45,875 nt of DNA from Temnopleurus reevesii (GCA_036244855.1 BQKZ01001411.1:56351-102225); one strand, 5' to 3'; counted from the stretch's first letter, positions 21,301-37,259 are shown. Notes: a model not told the origin generated them from the letters alone. Made by a program: numbers and translations.

Positions 21301-21915
21301 ACACTTTTAAATAAGAAAATTGGCTCGAATTTTGTACAATCTCAGTAAAAAAAAAAATAATGAATGATTAGCATGTGAAAAAGGGATGGATGTATGAAGG
21401 AGACTACACTCAACAATGCACATTTTTTGGTAAATTCTTTTCTGTGCAAAATTTGCACTGTTGATGGCATCATAATGATCAGATCTTCACTCATGAATAT
21501 CAATTTCGTTATTTTCCTTTTCAGGAAGCTTTTCTCTAGTTTGCAAAAAAAATCTGAACATGGTAAATGACACTTAGGAATGACCTCCATAAATTCCTTG
21601 GTTGGAATAAGTACAATAGATGCATTTGCAGATTACAAAAAAAAAATCGAACCATCGTAAAGGGTCCACTTGTTTATCAGGAAGTGGGCAAATAGACGCC
21701 TCCGAAAGAAATTTCAGTGACTCAGGGCCAAGACGATGAATATTCATGAGTTCGTGTTATCTGTGTGTGTTTTTTCTCTTATTGCCGTATAAGTGTATCA
21801 CACGTGGATTCTTGTGTTTGTTCAACGCGTGAATGCATATACACGCCCCGCATTATGTACACACTATTGAACCCGGCAAACGCAATAATCGGAGCATTTC
21901 GCCGGTCGAGTATGC

Positions 21916-21968
21916 CCATAAAAGGAAATGATAATGGGTAGATCTATCGGCTGACAAGGGGATAAATA
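21916..21968 (+). promoter_or_regulatory. actin 1 core promoter: CArG box and TATA-like motif
   Basis: CCATAAAAGG at 21916-21925 fits the SRF consensus CC(A/T)6GG exactly. gataaata at 21961-21968 is a TATA-like element 35 bp downstream. Transcription would then start near 21993, leaving a short 5'UTR exon ending at the donor tcg|gtaagtg (22070/22071). A TGACTCA (AP-1-type) site lies near 21718. The motifs are seen; their function is inferred from known SRF control of actin genes and from the matching arrangement at actin 2. Confidence 0.65.
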
Positions 21969-21992
21969 TCGATGATTTGGGAAGGGAAAATC

Positions 21993-22070
21993 ATTCGAAT
22001 CGCCGAACATCAAGCCAAAAGCACCTCGGAATAATCCAGGCCCCCACTGTTTCAGTTTATTACCAAGTCG
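21993..22070 (+). other. putative actin 1 5'UTR exon
   Basis: The proposed exon lies between the inferred start site, about 25 bp after the TATA-like motif, and a strong donor (gtcggtaagtg). It joins to the 5'UTR remnant starting at 23727 (acceptor tgtttgcag), removing a 1.66-kb intron. The start is approximate. Confidence 0.5.
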
Positions 22071-22689
22071 GTAAGTGAATTAGAATTTGTCGTCTTTTAC
22101 AGAACTCAAAATTCTAAGGATATAATATTATGTGTGAGGAGTTAACAGGTGCTCCCTTCGGATATTCTGCCTTTAGATATCATGCATGTTTTAGTAATTT
22201 AGCAAGTACGTTCAACAGGTTGGCTTCTTAAAGACTTTAGTATGTGTGATGGGAGAGTACTGGTATTGGGTGATGTTTTGAAATCTTTTAAAATATCGTA
22301 AAATTGGTTCATCTTAATTTTGTCTGGAAATTTATCTCAATCTACTGTTCTAGATTTATTTTCGTGTGTTCATAAATGCATTTTCTTTTCATCCAATGCC
22401 CAATTGGAAAACCAGCTGATATCAAACTATTACCGAATGCAAATTCATTGATTGATAAATTAGTACAATTCGTTCTTCACTTGTAAAGTTAAAGAAAAAC
22501 ACAATTCTTTCGCAAAAGATGGATGCAGTGACACATGTTGATTTGTTATCGCTTGAAAAGATGTCTTACATTTGCTCCCAATTTCTACAATTGTACAGCT
22601 TTTTTTTGGATAAAGAAATTATAAGGGTCATTCATTTTGACATTGATTTTTGCTAGGGAGAACAACAAAAAATACAGAGGATTACATTG

Positions 22690-22890
22690 CACAATGTATG
22701 CAAGTGGGCGTGTACTCGTATGCAGAAATAGCGAACAATGATATTCAAATGATGCCGGCGTGTTCATGAATATGCATGAACGATTACATTGGCGGTCATT
22801 CATAAATATCGTTCACCTTCTTAAGGGGCGTGGCAATGTAGATACGTTTGTACGCATGCGTAATCAACCTGGAGTTGGAGGGTGGGTGCG
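22690..22890 (+). promoter_or_regulatory. candidate intronic enhancer of actin 1 (conserved with actin 2)
   Basis: This 5'UTR-intron segment shares ordered motifs with the intron of actin 2 in the same gene-relative orientation: atattcaaatgatgccgg (22741-22758, identical 18-mer), ggggcgtggca (near 22825, Sp/KLF-type), cgcatgcg followed by caacctg (near 22854-22870), and a gtggg.gcgg G-rich block (near 22884). The rest of the two introns looks unrelated. Confidence 0.6.
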
Positions 22891-23391
22891 GCAGGCGGAA
22901 GTTCCTCGTTCCACGTGTATTTTTGCAATCCAGTAGTTTCCTTGTTCAGGTAGCCTAAATGATACGAGGAAATTGATTTCAATTTACAATTTTCTTCATA
23001 ATTATCCTTGTGATTGTGAACCAAAACTGAAATGTTGAAAATAATTGCTGATTAATCTGAGCAAATTGTGTCCACAAAATAATCGTCCTCATAATAACAG
23101 GCAAAGTCAAACAACGCCATTCCGTGTAAATTATGACTCAAAGAAATTGTACATGTATATTTCAAGGAACATTAGGCCTAAGTAAAAAAAAAAAAACGAT
23201 TCATTTAGCCAAATGATTTTACTTCATGATGTTATTACACGATATATTCCATGATAAATTCCTTTCTATTTTAAACTTTTCGAATTTGACTCTTGATACT
23301 TACCCCGAAATGGAGAGCAGTATGCTGATCGAATTTTACCGCATTTTTAAGTAAAAAATTGATCACTTATAGGGAAAACATATTTTTCAAG

Positions 23392-23412
23392 GGGGGGGGG
23401 GGGGGGGGGGGC
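23392..23412. repeat. G homopolymer
   Basis: An uninterrupted run of about 20 G in the actin 1 5'UTR intron. A second G run with one ambiguous base (N at 23640) lies at 23619-23640. Both are likely to be length-uncertain in the assembly. Confidence 0.9.
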
Positions 23413-23736
23413 TAGAAAGTATTTTTTGCTATGTCGGGATAAGCCATGCAACAATCTTCATACAGCACTACGCTTTGGCTACGATCTTTGCCTGAAAACT
23501 GGCACACAGCACAGTCATCGCTTGGGGGTTCGTCGAGAGCCGAGCTCGCACATTTTTCTTGATGGGACTGAGATCGATATTACATGACCAGTGGCGTATC
23601 CAGTATTTGTCAAGGAAAGGGGGTTGGGGGGGGGGGGGGNAATTCATTTTCTTTCCCGTCTCGTACTCGAGCCTGATTTCTGACATAATTTTGACAATCA
23701 TGTATCTTTTTGTTTCATGTTTGCAGATTAAAATAA

Positions 23737-25759
<2,023 letters not shown>

Positions 25760-26445
25760 GCACCAATCTAGACAAACTTTCGAACAGTATCAAAAGCAAT
25801 ATTGGCGATTCAGTATGTTCCCCCAGAGACATTATTTTGGATCATTGTGAAATTCGGAGCAGAACTAACACTTGATTCCCACTGATGGCCATTCGCAAAC
25901 CCAAAGTCAATAGCAGATATTCCCAACAAAATAGGTGCTCAATAATTGTGGAAAACTAGTTTTGCCATTATTTTGATCTATCCAATATATCTGTTATAAA
26001 ATGTACTAATAATGAGGAGAGGACTTTGATTGACCACAGACATATTTTGAAGTCACTGGTCATTATTGGAGAACAATAGTTATTTCTGATTGTTCATTCA
26101 GTCGATTTCATTTCCTTTCCTCCAAGAATATCATGAACGCTACAAATATGATACTAACTCATTAGCACCTGAAACCGTGTATTCCCTGCACAAAGTCTAT
26201 TGGAATTACATATTTCAGTAGTCGATGGGTTAAACGTGTTGGAATCCTTAGGTTACATCATATTATTACATATTTGTTTCGTTCAACTTTTTGCCATTAA
26301 ACTAATTTTTCTTCCTTTTTTCTCTCCCACCTACGCATCTCATAAATGGTCACACAGTGGCCTTGTTGTGTACATATTATTTTATATGAAAAACAGTAAC
26401 CGTTGAAAATATTTGTTTTGTAAATAAAATGAAGATATGCAAATT
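25760..26445 (+). other. actin 1 3'UTR and poly(A) signal
   Basis: AT-rich non-coding sequence follows the TAA. AATAAA at 26423-26428 is the first well-placed polyadenylation signal, giving a 3'UTR of roughly 680 nt. It shows no evident similarity to the 3' flank of actin 2, so the two transcripts would be distinguishable by their 3'UTRs. The last 90 bp (from about 26356) are duplicated at 27820. Confidence 0.6.
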
Positions 26446-27610
26446 ATTGGTGTATAGTGTTTTCATGTAGTTACGAGTTGATTTATACTGTATGACCTGA
26501 ACTTTTCCATGATACAAGAATTCCCGAAAGAATGCGACACTTGTTAGTAGGGTTCTTCTTCAAGCGCATGCACTGGAATAGGAATGGATTGTTCTCCTTC
26601 AAGCGAGTTGCGCGAGACTGAACGGACCAATTCTTAAAAGGTGGCGTAATCAAGTTTTTATGCACTTTATAAAAAGTAGCCATTAATTATGAAAACGCGA
26701 ATTTCTTTTGGCAATTTCTGTGTCATACAAAAGTTGGTGTTTTATTTTATTTTATTTTAATCATTTCGATATGCAACAATAGAAATATGATAAAATAATA
26801 TGAATCATATATTTGACAATGTGTCGCATAAAATCAAACGGAATTTCAAGAAAGGTGTTGCAGAATAAAATCACATACTGTCAAAATAAAAGCAGACCAT
26901 GTATAACATAATTTATGAATGATAGAAAGATTACCTTAAGCAGAAAATTACTCGAAAAAATAAGATAACCCTGAGAATTGAATTGATTTACATAACTATT
27001 TGATGCGGAGAAACGTAGGTAATACATTTTTAACGAATCTAATTATAGAGGTGGAGATGAGGATGATGATAAAAGGGATGCAGATGAGGATGATGATGAA
27101 AGTGAAATGTGTGTGACATTATCAAGGGGATGTAAAATTTGACAAAGTCTCCTGATAGTATTCTGATAATAGCATTGTTTTGACCTTACATTTGAATGAT
27201 AAACGTGCGAGAGATAATTTATATCTTATGGTAAAGGGTTCCAAAGATTTTAAGCTATCTATAAATCACACAAAAATACTAAAATAAGGCAGAATTGGAG
27301 CATGCACCATGAATGGCTCTGGGGTCCAGGCCGGGTGAGCAGTGTAATTAGTGCAACCTGCATTATAGAAAAATAGTGAAGCTCTTTTTAAAGAGTATTA
27401 TGGGCCGGATATATATTATTTAAAAAATGGAAACGGCAATTCATTGTCTTAGTTCGTTCTGTTTCTTGGGGGGGGGGGTAATAAGAAACCAAGAGCCATT
27501 TGCCAGAAAGTTTAGTAGATTTCCACTTCTTGCCAAAACATCTTAAAAAGAAAGTCTTTAAAACGTTTTAACCAATCATGTTAACAGGAGAAGAAGAATT
27601 TAATGAGCAG

Positions 27611-27661
<51 letters not shown>

Positions 27662-27818
27662 AGAAAATCTGACAATAATAAAAGTTTGGATTTCCATTTC
27701 TACAGCAATAAGTATGTTTCAGTAATAATATAAACATGCAAATAGAACATTTACACATATCATGAAGATATCCAATCGTTTTGTGAATATCATTTTTTGG
27801 AAAAATGTAACATTCTAA
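26356..27818. repeat. segmental tandem duplication, copy 1
   Basis: Begins agtggccttgttgtgtaca at 26356 and ends ...gaaaaatgtaacattcta at about 27817. Almost the whole stretch recurs in order at 27820-29538, including the catgcaccatgaatggctct block (27301 vs 28951). It contains a G run (27470-27478) and a poly-A tract (27617-27655). No gene is inside. Confidence 0.9.
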
Positions 27819-27819
27819 N
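27819..27819. other. single ambiguous base at duplication junction
   Basis: One N lies exactly where copy 1 ends (cattcta) and copy 2 begins (agtggcc), suggesting an assembler-made join rather than a sequenced junction. Confidence 0.9.
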
Positions 27820-29538
27820 AGTGGCCTTGTTGTGTACATATTATTTTATATGAAAAACAGTAACCGTTGAAAATATTTGTTTTGTAAATAAAATGAAGAT
27901 ATGCAAATTATTAGTGTATAGTGTTTTTATGTAGTTACGAGTTGATTTATACATGTATACTGTATGACCTGAACTTTTGCATGATACAAGAATTCCCGAA
28001 AGAATGCGCCACTTTTTAGTAGGGTTCCTCTTCAAGCGCATGCACTGGAAGGGAGATGGATTGTCCTCCTTCTAGTGAGTTGTGCGAGCCTGAAACGATC
28101 AATTCTTTAAAAAGTGGCGTAATCAAGTTTGTGTGCACTTAATGAAATAATATAAAACACAAACTTTTGTATGATCCAAAAAAAATTGCCCAAACTGATT
28201 AAAGTTTGAGTAAATAATTGCGTTTCATTTTTTTTCTGACTCGTTGTCAAATCAGTGATTCAAGTTATTTTCCTATATTTCTATCGTTACATATTGAAAA
28301 AAAAAGTTAATGAAAGAAAATAAAACACAAACTTTTCTATGATACAAAAATTACCACAACTTATTATGTTTTGGTAAATAATGCTCATTTTATAATATTT
28401 TCTTCAATATGCAACGATAGAAATATAACAAAAGAACATGAATCATAGATTTGACAATTAGTCGCATAAAATCAAACGGAAGTTTAAGAAAAATATTGCA
28501 GAATAACATGAAATAAAAATATTACAGAATAACATGAAATACTGTCAAAGTAAAAGCAAACAGTGTGTAACATAATTCATGAATAATTTAATAGAAGGAT
28601 TACCTTAAGGAAATTTCTTGAAAAAATAAGATGGAGAAGACTCATTGAATCGATTTACATAATCATTAGATGCGCAGAATCCATAATATATTTTTAACGA
28701 ATCTTGTGGAGATGAGAATGATGATGAGAGCAAAAAGAGTAGACTGAAAATGAAAGTGAAATGTGTATGACAGTATCAAGGTTATGTAAAATTTGCATAA
28801 TACTGAGAATAATCTGGTAATAGTATTTCTTTGATCCTGGATTTGAATAATAAAAGTGTAAGAGATGACTTTTCATTTTCTGGTAAAGGGTTCCAAATAT
28901 GTTAGGCTATCTATAAATCACAAAATGCCAAAATAAGGCAGTATTGGAGCATGCACCATGAATGGCTCTGGGGTCCAGGCCAGAATTAGGAGTGAGCAGT
29001 GTAATTAGTGCAACCTGTATAGAAAGATAGTAAAGTTCTTTTTAAAGATTATTATAGGTCGGATATATATTATTTAAAAAAAATAAAAACAATAATTCAC
29101 TGTCTTAATTCATTCTGTTTCAAGGAGTGGGGTGATAAGAAACCAAGAGCCATTCGCCAGAAAGTTTAGTAGATCTCCACTTCTTGCCAAGACATCTTAA
29201 AAAGATTCTATAAAGTCTTTTAAACTTTTAACCATGTTTACAGGAGCAGAAGTAAAAAGAAGTTTGAAGAAAATCTGACAATAATAAAAGTTTGGATTTT
29301 TCATGATTTGAAAAAATATGCAAATCAGTAACAAAATTTAGACATGTTGCCAGTTTCATGTGTGCACTCTAACCGTCATTTTCTTTATATCTATGGTACA
29401 AAATTCATAATTTATTTACATAATTACATAAGTATGTTTCAATAATAATATAAACATGCAAATAGAACATTTACACATATCATGAAGATATCCAATCGTT
29501 TTGTGAATATCATTTTTTGGAAAAATGTAACATTCTAC
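27820..29538. repeat. segmental tandem duplication, copy 2
   Basis: Repeats 26356-27818 with scattered substitutions and indels. Its first about 90 bp match the actin 1 3'UTR end, including a second AATAAA near 27888. It carries extra sequence relative to copy 1 near 28150-28370, where a segment beginning aaaacacaaactttt is itself repeated. It ends acattctacagcattg at about 29538, after which unique sequence begins. Confidence 0.9.
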
Positions 29539-30284
29539 AGCATTGAAATAAACACAATGGTGAATTGTCCACATAACGACGCCATCAATTAATGTTCGCC
29601 ATCAAATATTCGACCCATCAAATATTCGAAGATTCAAAGTTTTCTTATTAATTATCCGATTTTTCTCATTTTTTTTCCTCTGCTCATCTGAATCTTCAAA
29701 AATTATTTTTGAGGATTAGGCAGAAAAGTTAAGACGTCTCATCAGAAGACATGCCATTTTGATCATTTGGCACCAGTTTCGTCTCCATCATCTTTTACCT
29801 ATTCATCCTCTCTTCATTTCAAGAGTTAGGGTTAGACCGCCCCCCCCCCCCCCCCCCCCACTCCGATATTCGCCTAGAATTATTGTGCTTACAGTGCGGA
29901 CAACTCGCCATTGATTCTGCTTACGAAATTTCACATTTCCTACTTTTTTCAAGCGAAGTCAATACAATGTGAGGATTTTGCTTGGGTAAAACATGTCTTT
30001 ATCAATTATTCATGTATTTTGTAAAGAATCGAGTTGAACCCTTATTCAAAATTGTATATTAATCCGGTATTTTTTCTTTATTATAATTTTTTACAAAAGG
30101 AGAATGTTCATTGTGAGGTAGGACTTCTGTACAATAATTTTTTACCCAAGGAGCCCATCAGCGGACATATCGTAGAAACTTCGAAATGTAAAATCTCTTT
30201 TTTTCACTGGTAACATTTTTATCTTTTTTTTCGGGGGAGCGTGCCCCCTCAGACCCCTATAATACGCGTGATATATTGGTGTTT
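29539..30284. other. intergenic, short tandem and poly-C run
   Basis: ccatcaaatattcga is repeated in tandem at about 29599 and 29616. A C homopolymer follows gttagaccg near 29838-29859. No coding segment recognised. Confidence 0.5.
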
Positions 30285-30432
30285 ACGTGCGTCATCGTCA
30301 TCGTTGTCATTATCAACATCATCATCATAATTATCCTCATCTTCATCATCATCATAATCATCGTTATCCTCACCATCATCATCATCTTCATCATCATCAT
30401 CATCGTCATCATCATCATCATCAGCATTACCC

Positions 30433-30466
<34 letters not shown>

Positions 30467-30640
30467 TATTACCATCATATTCATTATTACCATCATCATC
30501 ACCGTCATCATCATCATTATAATCATCATCATTTTCATAATTATCATCATTATCATCATCATCATCATCATTATCATCTTCGTCGTTGTCATCATCATCA
30601 TCATCATCATCACCATCATTGTTATTATCATCTACACCAT
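30285..30640. repeat. ATC/GAT trinucleotide microsatellite, ~355 bp
   Basis: A long imperfect (ATC)n tract, the same motif as at 17545-17890 but on the opposite strand. Poly-Asp, poly-His and poly-Ile frames here are artefacts of the repeat. Confidence 0.95.
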
Positions 30641-31839
30641 TGGGGTAGCAGATGTAGCGTAATGACAAATGCATGATTTATAAATTCACCTTCATATGAT
30701 TTTTCAGTAACAAATATAATCTCTTTAGTTAAAAAAAAAAGAATTTTGGTGATCACAGAATGAGTATCTTTTTTGTTCTGCTTAAAAATTCGGTCATCCT
30801 TCAATTGTTCAATTTATCGAAAGGAAATTGTGAAAATTAACTTATTGAGGCATTGGGGTTCTAAAATTTTACATAAATTTTCCGATTTTTTTTAAAATAA
30901 TGCTACAAGAAACCGCTCGTACCTAAGTAAAAAAAAATCCCCCACCATTTTTATCATTGCTCCAAGAGCATGGGCACAAATCCCGAGGATCGAGAGACAC
31001 GTCCGCCCCATCGCGATCATTTGCGGATTCAACGTGAGGCAACCCCTCACCTTTTTGAAAGTGTTTTGTTTGGGAGGTTTTCTTGGGGTTGTGAATATTC
31101 GATGGAGCCCGCCAGAACTAATTTATAACTTGCGCCCACCCCCCAAGCTTCAAACGATTTCAGTTTAACAAGCGATACAATTTCAAAATCCGCCGTCCCA
31201 CCCCCATTTCACGCGCTACAAAAGCAAAGCTTCTGATTACCCCCTTCCCATTAGGCCTATAAAGGCCCCTAATGATCTCTCTCCGGGCAATTCCACAAGT
31301 GTATTGTCCGTCACACGTCAAAATTGATTTTCTTGACAACTATTAATTGAAATTGAATACATATCAAACAGATACATGTAATATATATGATAAAAAATAT
31401 TCGATTTCAAGAAATAGCGTATCGGACACAAAGTTGTGAAAAATGTCCACTGTAGTTCAAATGTTTTCATTTTGCACTTCTTCCGCACCAAAAGAATTGC
31501 CTCACTCATCCATCCAATCGGTCTAACACTGTTTTATTCATTTTCACATCACACAAATTCATCATTCCTCTCTGTGATCATTTTTATTCCTTTAAATTAT
31601 GACGAGGACACTTCTTAAAAACACTGCACTTCTAAATTCACAACAATTTTGAAACTAATTATATGCAAAATTAATTGACAAACATTCCAGAATATCCGCT
31701 AAGTACATGTACATTTCTTTTTTTGTTAAATGAAAGGCTTTCACAAAAAGTGAATGGCTGAGCTTTGATTATTACCATTTTTCCTGTCACTTTTGTTCAA
31801 CTGTAAAATTATTCACACAAGGATTTTGACCTCGAGCAT
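30641..31839. other. intergenic, no gene seen
   Basis: Includes a C-rich segment at 30945-31260 (ctcccc and cccacccc runs) of higher GC than its surroundings, but no splice-bounded ORF. No RNA gene recognised. Confidence 0.45.
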
Positions 31840-32680
31840 ATTCCATCTCTGCATAAAATGTATCACCATACTGATACTCTCATCACATTCACTTTCATTG
31901 TCAACTCGGTTTACCTCAACCGGCAACACCAACATCTCACCAAAAGTAATACAACCATCATCTGATGACACATTTCACGATTCCTCTTTTTCACGCGCTC
32001 ATACTCCTCGCATCATCTTTTATCTCCTCCTTTCCAAACATACTCTTGAACATTCCGCACAAACATACTCTTGATCACATTCACTTCTATTCATCTTCAA
32101 CTAAGTTTGCCCCACTCTGCAACTCCAACATCTCACCATTACCAAAATAAATGCAACCATCTGATGACACATTGCACGATTCCTCTTTTTCACGCGTTCA
32201 TACACATCGCATCATCTTTTATCTCCTCCTTTCCAAACATACACTTTGAACATTCCGCACAAACATACTCTTGATCACATTCACTTCCACTCATCTTCAA
32301 CTAGGTTTGCCTGACCCTGCAACAGAAACATCACACCTTCACCCATATAAACCTCACAATCATGCAACACTATTACACCATTCCTCCCACGCGCTCACAC
32401 ACATCGCATCATCTCTAACAGAATAATCTTATTTTTTCCAAACGCACACTCTATGAACAATCCACAAGATCATTATACTCTTACATTCATCTTCCAACAA
32501 TCTTCAACACCAACATCTCACCATTTCTAGAAGTAATACATGTACATGTACTACCATCTTGCAACATCATTTCACAATTCTTCCTTTTTTTCACACGCTC
32601 ACATCCTTGCACCTCGTAATCTTATTTTTTTTTACCATACACTCAAACTCTTGAAACAATCCGCACGAACATTCAACAAA
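31840..32680. repeat. tandem repeat array, ~195-bp unit, about four units
   Basis: Units share caacatctcacca, caaccatctgatgacac, cacgattcctctttttcac, tcgcatcatcttttatctc and caaacatactcttgaac. The caccA-type starts are near 31937, 32133, 32331 and 32516 (spacing 185-198 bp). Units 2 and 3 are best preserved and the outer ones decay. Low-complexity Ser/His-rich frames here are not genes. Confidence 0.8.
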
Positions 32681-33418
32681 AACTGAAAAGGAAAGAGAAT
32701 ATCAAATCGGTGAAATAGCATACTTAGTACTGCTTTTTTATTGCAATCTCAAGTGGAGAATTGCAGTTGTGTTTCTTTTTTTATCTTTTTTTAAGAGTTA
32801 CAAAATATATACAGTGTACATAAACAAAAATATGCATGATTCCGACTTGAACGCGCATTAATTTTTATCGTTATGTATCATAATTTCTTTAAAGATTTCT
32901 TTTTAAGATTATAATGCAATCATAAGTTTCTCTAATGCTTTAAATCTTAAATATAAAGGTACAAAATTGTGTGCGATTGCTTTGTCGATCAAGGGAATCA
33001 ACATGCCAAAAATAAAGTTTGAAAAACTAGGAATTAACTAATACGGGATCTAATTAGTTTGATTGATTAAGTCTTCATTCCAACCCCGGAACCAGACGAG
33101 CAAATCAACCTTTTCCTCCCAATCTTTCTTTTCTGTTTCTCTCTTTACCTTGCGTAATCTGAGGAAAGTTCGTTGGAAATCGATTTTGTGACTTCAAACG
33201 AACGGTTAAGTGGTCACCTAAAATAGCCCAGAGATTGTCAACTGTTCAAGGATTTTGGGTAATAAATAGCCTTGAGTTGTGGTTTTGAACTGGATAGCTA
33301 GCTTGACAATTTGAGAAGACCTTAGAAGAGAGTCCAAAGTGTTTAGCGGCATGAGAAAGGTGACCAGTCTTAACCCTCCCGAATAGTCCGTTTTGTGCTT
33401 AGAATGTAAGCGAGTTGT
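32681..33418 (-). other. actin 2 3'UTR / downstream flank
   Basis: Downstream of the actin 2 stop on the minus strand. On that strand an AATAAA lies at about 32736-32741, which would give a 3'UTR of about 680 nt, similar in length to that of actin 1 but not in sequence. No other candidate signal closer to the stop was obvious. Confidence 0.4.
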
Positions 33419-35204
<1,786 letters not shown>

Positions 35205-35217
35205 TTATTTATTTACT

Positions 35218-36948
35218 CTGCAAGAAAAGAAGGAGAAAAAAAAGAGGACACAAATTAATTAAGAGATACTAATGCAAGATTGAAAAAATAATCGGCACAA
35301 TTATAAGCAAAATATTAGATCTTCACTAAGTAACCTATCGAGGGCCTTTGACAGAAATGATGCAAAAGAAAAGTTACAAAAAAAATAAGCGTAAGTCTGT
35401 GGCAAAAAGTATACCGAGGAGACACAATTAATGGTAAAATATTAACTTAATATTTCTATGATATAGCCGCATATCTATTCTAAACATTGAATGAAATTGC
35501 CAAGTTTGGTACAAGGAAGTGAAGCGGCAAAATCCACATGGGGCGATCGAGGGCACTCAGCCGCCGCCCACTCACAAGCAGCTGATCGAACAGGTTGCTC
35601 GCGCATGCGCGATTTGAGTTCCTATCTGCCACGCCCCTCATGAATGAGTAACTGAATGACGCTCAGTGCGCAGCGAAGCTCATGCATTATGCATCAGCCG
35701 GGCTGTCCTTTGGGAGAGAACCAATCAATAAGCGAGACAATCGCGCGTCGCACCGGCATCATTTGAATATGATTATTTGCATAGAGGGGCGATATCGCAC
35801 AATGCTTTGAGAGCAGACGATTTGTAAAGGGCGCGAATGAACGATGGGGATGCGGAAATGAAATGCAACTTGAATTCAATACAATTTTGGGTTAATTCAG
35901 TATAAAAAGCTTTGAAAAAATGGGCAAAAGTAAATTTTAAAAACTGGCAAATGTTTCCGGAGAATTATCAAGTTCAAGCAAACGTTCAGAAAATTGATCT
36001 TCTCTTTTCCGGTGAACAGGGAAAATCAGTCTCAAATTGTTGTACAAGTTGCAAAGTGATGAAGTTATTTTGCAAAAGGGCAACGGAAAATAAAAGCGAA
36101 TTGCATTCAATGAAAGAGAAACTACATTCGATTATTGAATAATTAAGTGCGAAAAAGCATTCGATATTTCAAACATCAATACAATTTGTCATTGCCACAC
36201 CCCAGAAGTCGGAACATGAACAAAGAATCAACATTTTGAGGAAGTTGAGCCATCAAATCACCAATGATATCAAGCAAAGAGTAAAATTCAAATTGTACGC
36301 ATCAAACAGAACCTTCTCCTAATTAAAAAATATATATATATTTCTCGCTCTTTACATTTCTCCCTGTAAATTAAATCCGATGTATCAAAGAGGACCGTTT
36401 CAGGAAGTAGAATAAGCATCTTACTTACATTATTTATCAGAGTCATATTCACAAATGTTACAAATCGAACAGAACATTTCTGTCACAATTACAGAAACTG
36501 ATTATTTTCCGCTCCTAACAATTTCTCCCTATAAATCCGAAAGAACAGCATCACATTGTCCGTGCACGCGTGCTATAGTGCGAGCAGAGTGGGCGTGGCC
36601 ATTCGTACACACTCAGTATTCAGAACAGGTGTCCATGCGGAAAAGTAAAGACCGGCAAAATATAAAAAAATGGTAGCAAGAGCATCATCTAATTAAGAGT
36701 ACATCCTTATACCTAGCTTCACAATTTATATCAACATCAAATAGGATATGTTATATATTTTGACAAAAAATTAAGAAGTTCAGAAATACATGTAAATTCT
36801 ACATCAAGGCAATAAAATCAATGAAATATCACATGTAACGACCACTGACTGCTGTTGTAGTGCAGTGTTCAATTCAATCTTACAATTCTATTTCAATATC
36901 CAAACAGCTGATTGAAGACAAAAATCAAGAAATTTTTCCAAGACTTAC
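35218..36948 (-). other. actin 2 5'UTR intron
   Basis: It is bounded by donor tttcg|gtaagtc (36949/36948) and acceptor cttgcag (35218) on the minus strand, about 1.73 kb, nearly the length of the actin 1 intron (1.66 kb). It contains the conserved enhancer-like block at 35535-35790. A gtgggcgtggcc KLF-type word occurs near 36590. The open frames inside (for example 35912-36142) look like chance. Confidence 0.6.
35535..35790 (-). promoter_or_regulatory. candidate intronic enhancer of actin 2 (conserved with actin 1)
   Basis: On the minus strand this block contains, in order, atattcaaatgatgccgg (35770-35753), ggggcgtggca (near 35638-35628), cgcatgcg followed by caacctg (near 35610-35592), then gtgggcggcggc (near 35572). 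The same order and orientation occur in the actin 1 5'UTR intron. The segment is GC-richer than the rest of the intron. Confidence 0.6.
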
Positions 36949-37008
36949 CGAAAGAGAGAGAGGAGAGGTAGGACCACCTGTATGTTGGCTGGTTCGAGGT
37001 TGAAATGA
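36949..37008 (-). other. putative actin 2 5'UTR exon
   Basis: This lies between the donor tttcg|gtaagtc and the inferred start about 25 bp after the TATA-like motif. It is CT-rich near its 3' end (cctctctctctttcg on the minus strand). The start is approximate. Confidence 0.5.
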
Positions 37009-37032
37009 TGCTGAGACAGAGAAGCAAGCCAG

Positions 37033-37084
37033 TATTATAATAATGACCCGACTTGTACGTGAAACATATTTGACCATATAAGGA
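37033..37084 (-). promoter_or_regulatory. actin 2 core promoter: CArG box and TATA-like motif
   Basis: On the minus strand CCTTATATGG (37084-37075) is a perfect CArG box; ttataata (37040-37033) follows 34 bp downstream, nearly the same spacing as at actin 1. Together with the downstream donor it defines a promoter and short first exon. SRF control is known for actin genes in general; here it is inferred from the motif and the paired arrangement. Confidence 0.7.
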
Positions 37085-37259
37085 GAAAAGCTCGACGCTT
37101 CATACGCCTCGCCGCATTCATTAATATCCTTATCGGGGATCGCCTCAGAAAAACACCCGGCGTTTGTTTTTCACGCAGGCGCATTTGCGACGATCGCACA
37201 AGTGGGTGGGTTTCGCAGTGAACGCACGTGAGTCGCAGCTTTCCCCATTTCCTTGTACA

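Noticed and set aside
30249..30676. Asp-rich 141-codon and related frames
   Set aside because: Same situation: an ATC/GAT microsatellite read in different frames.
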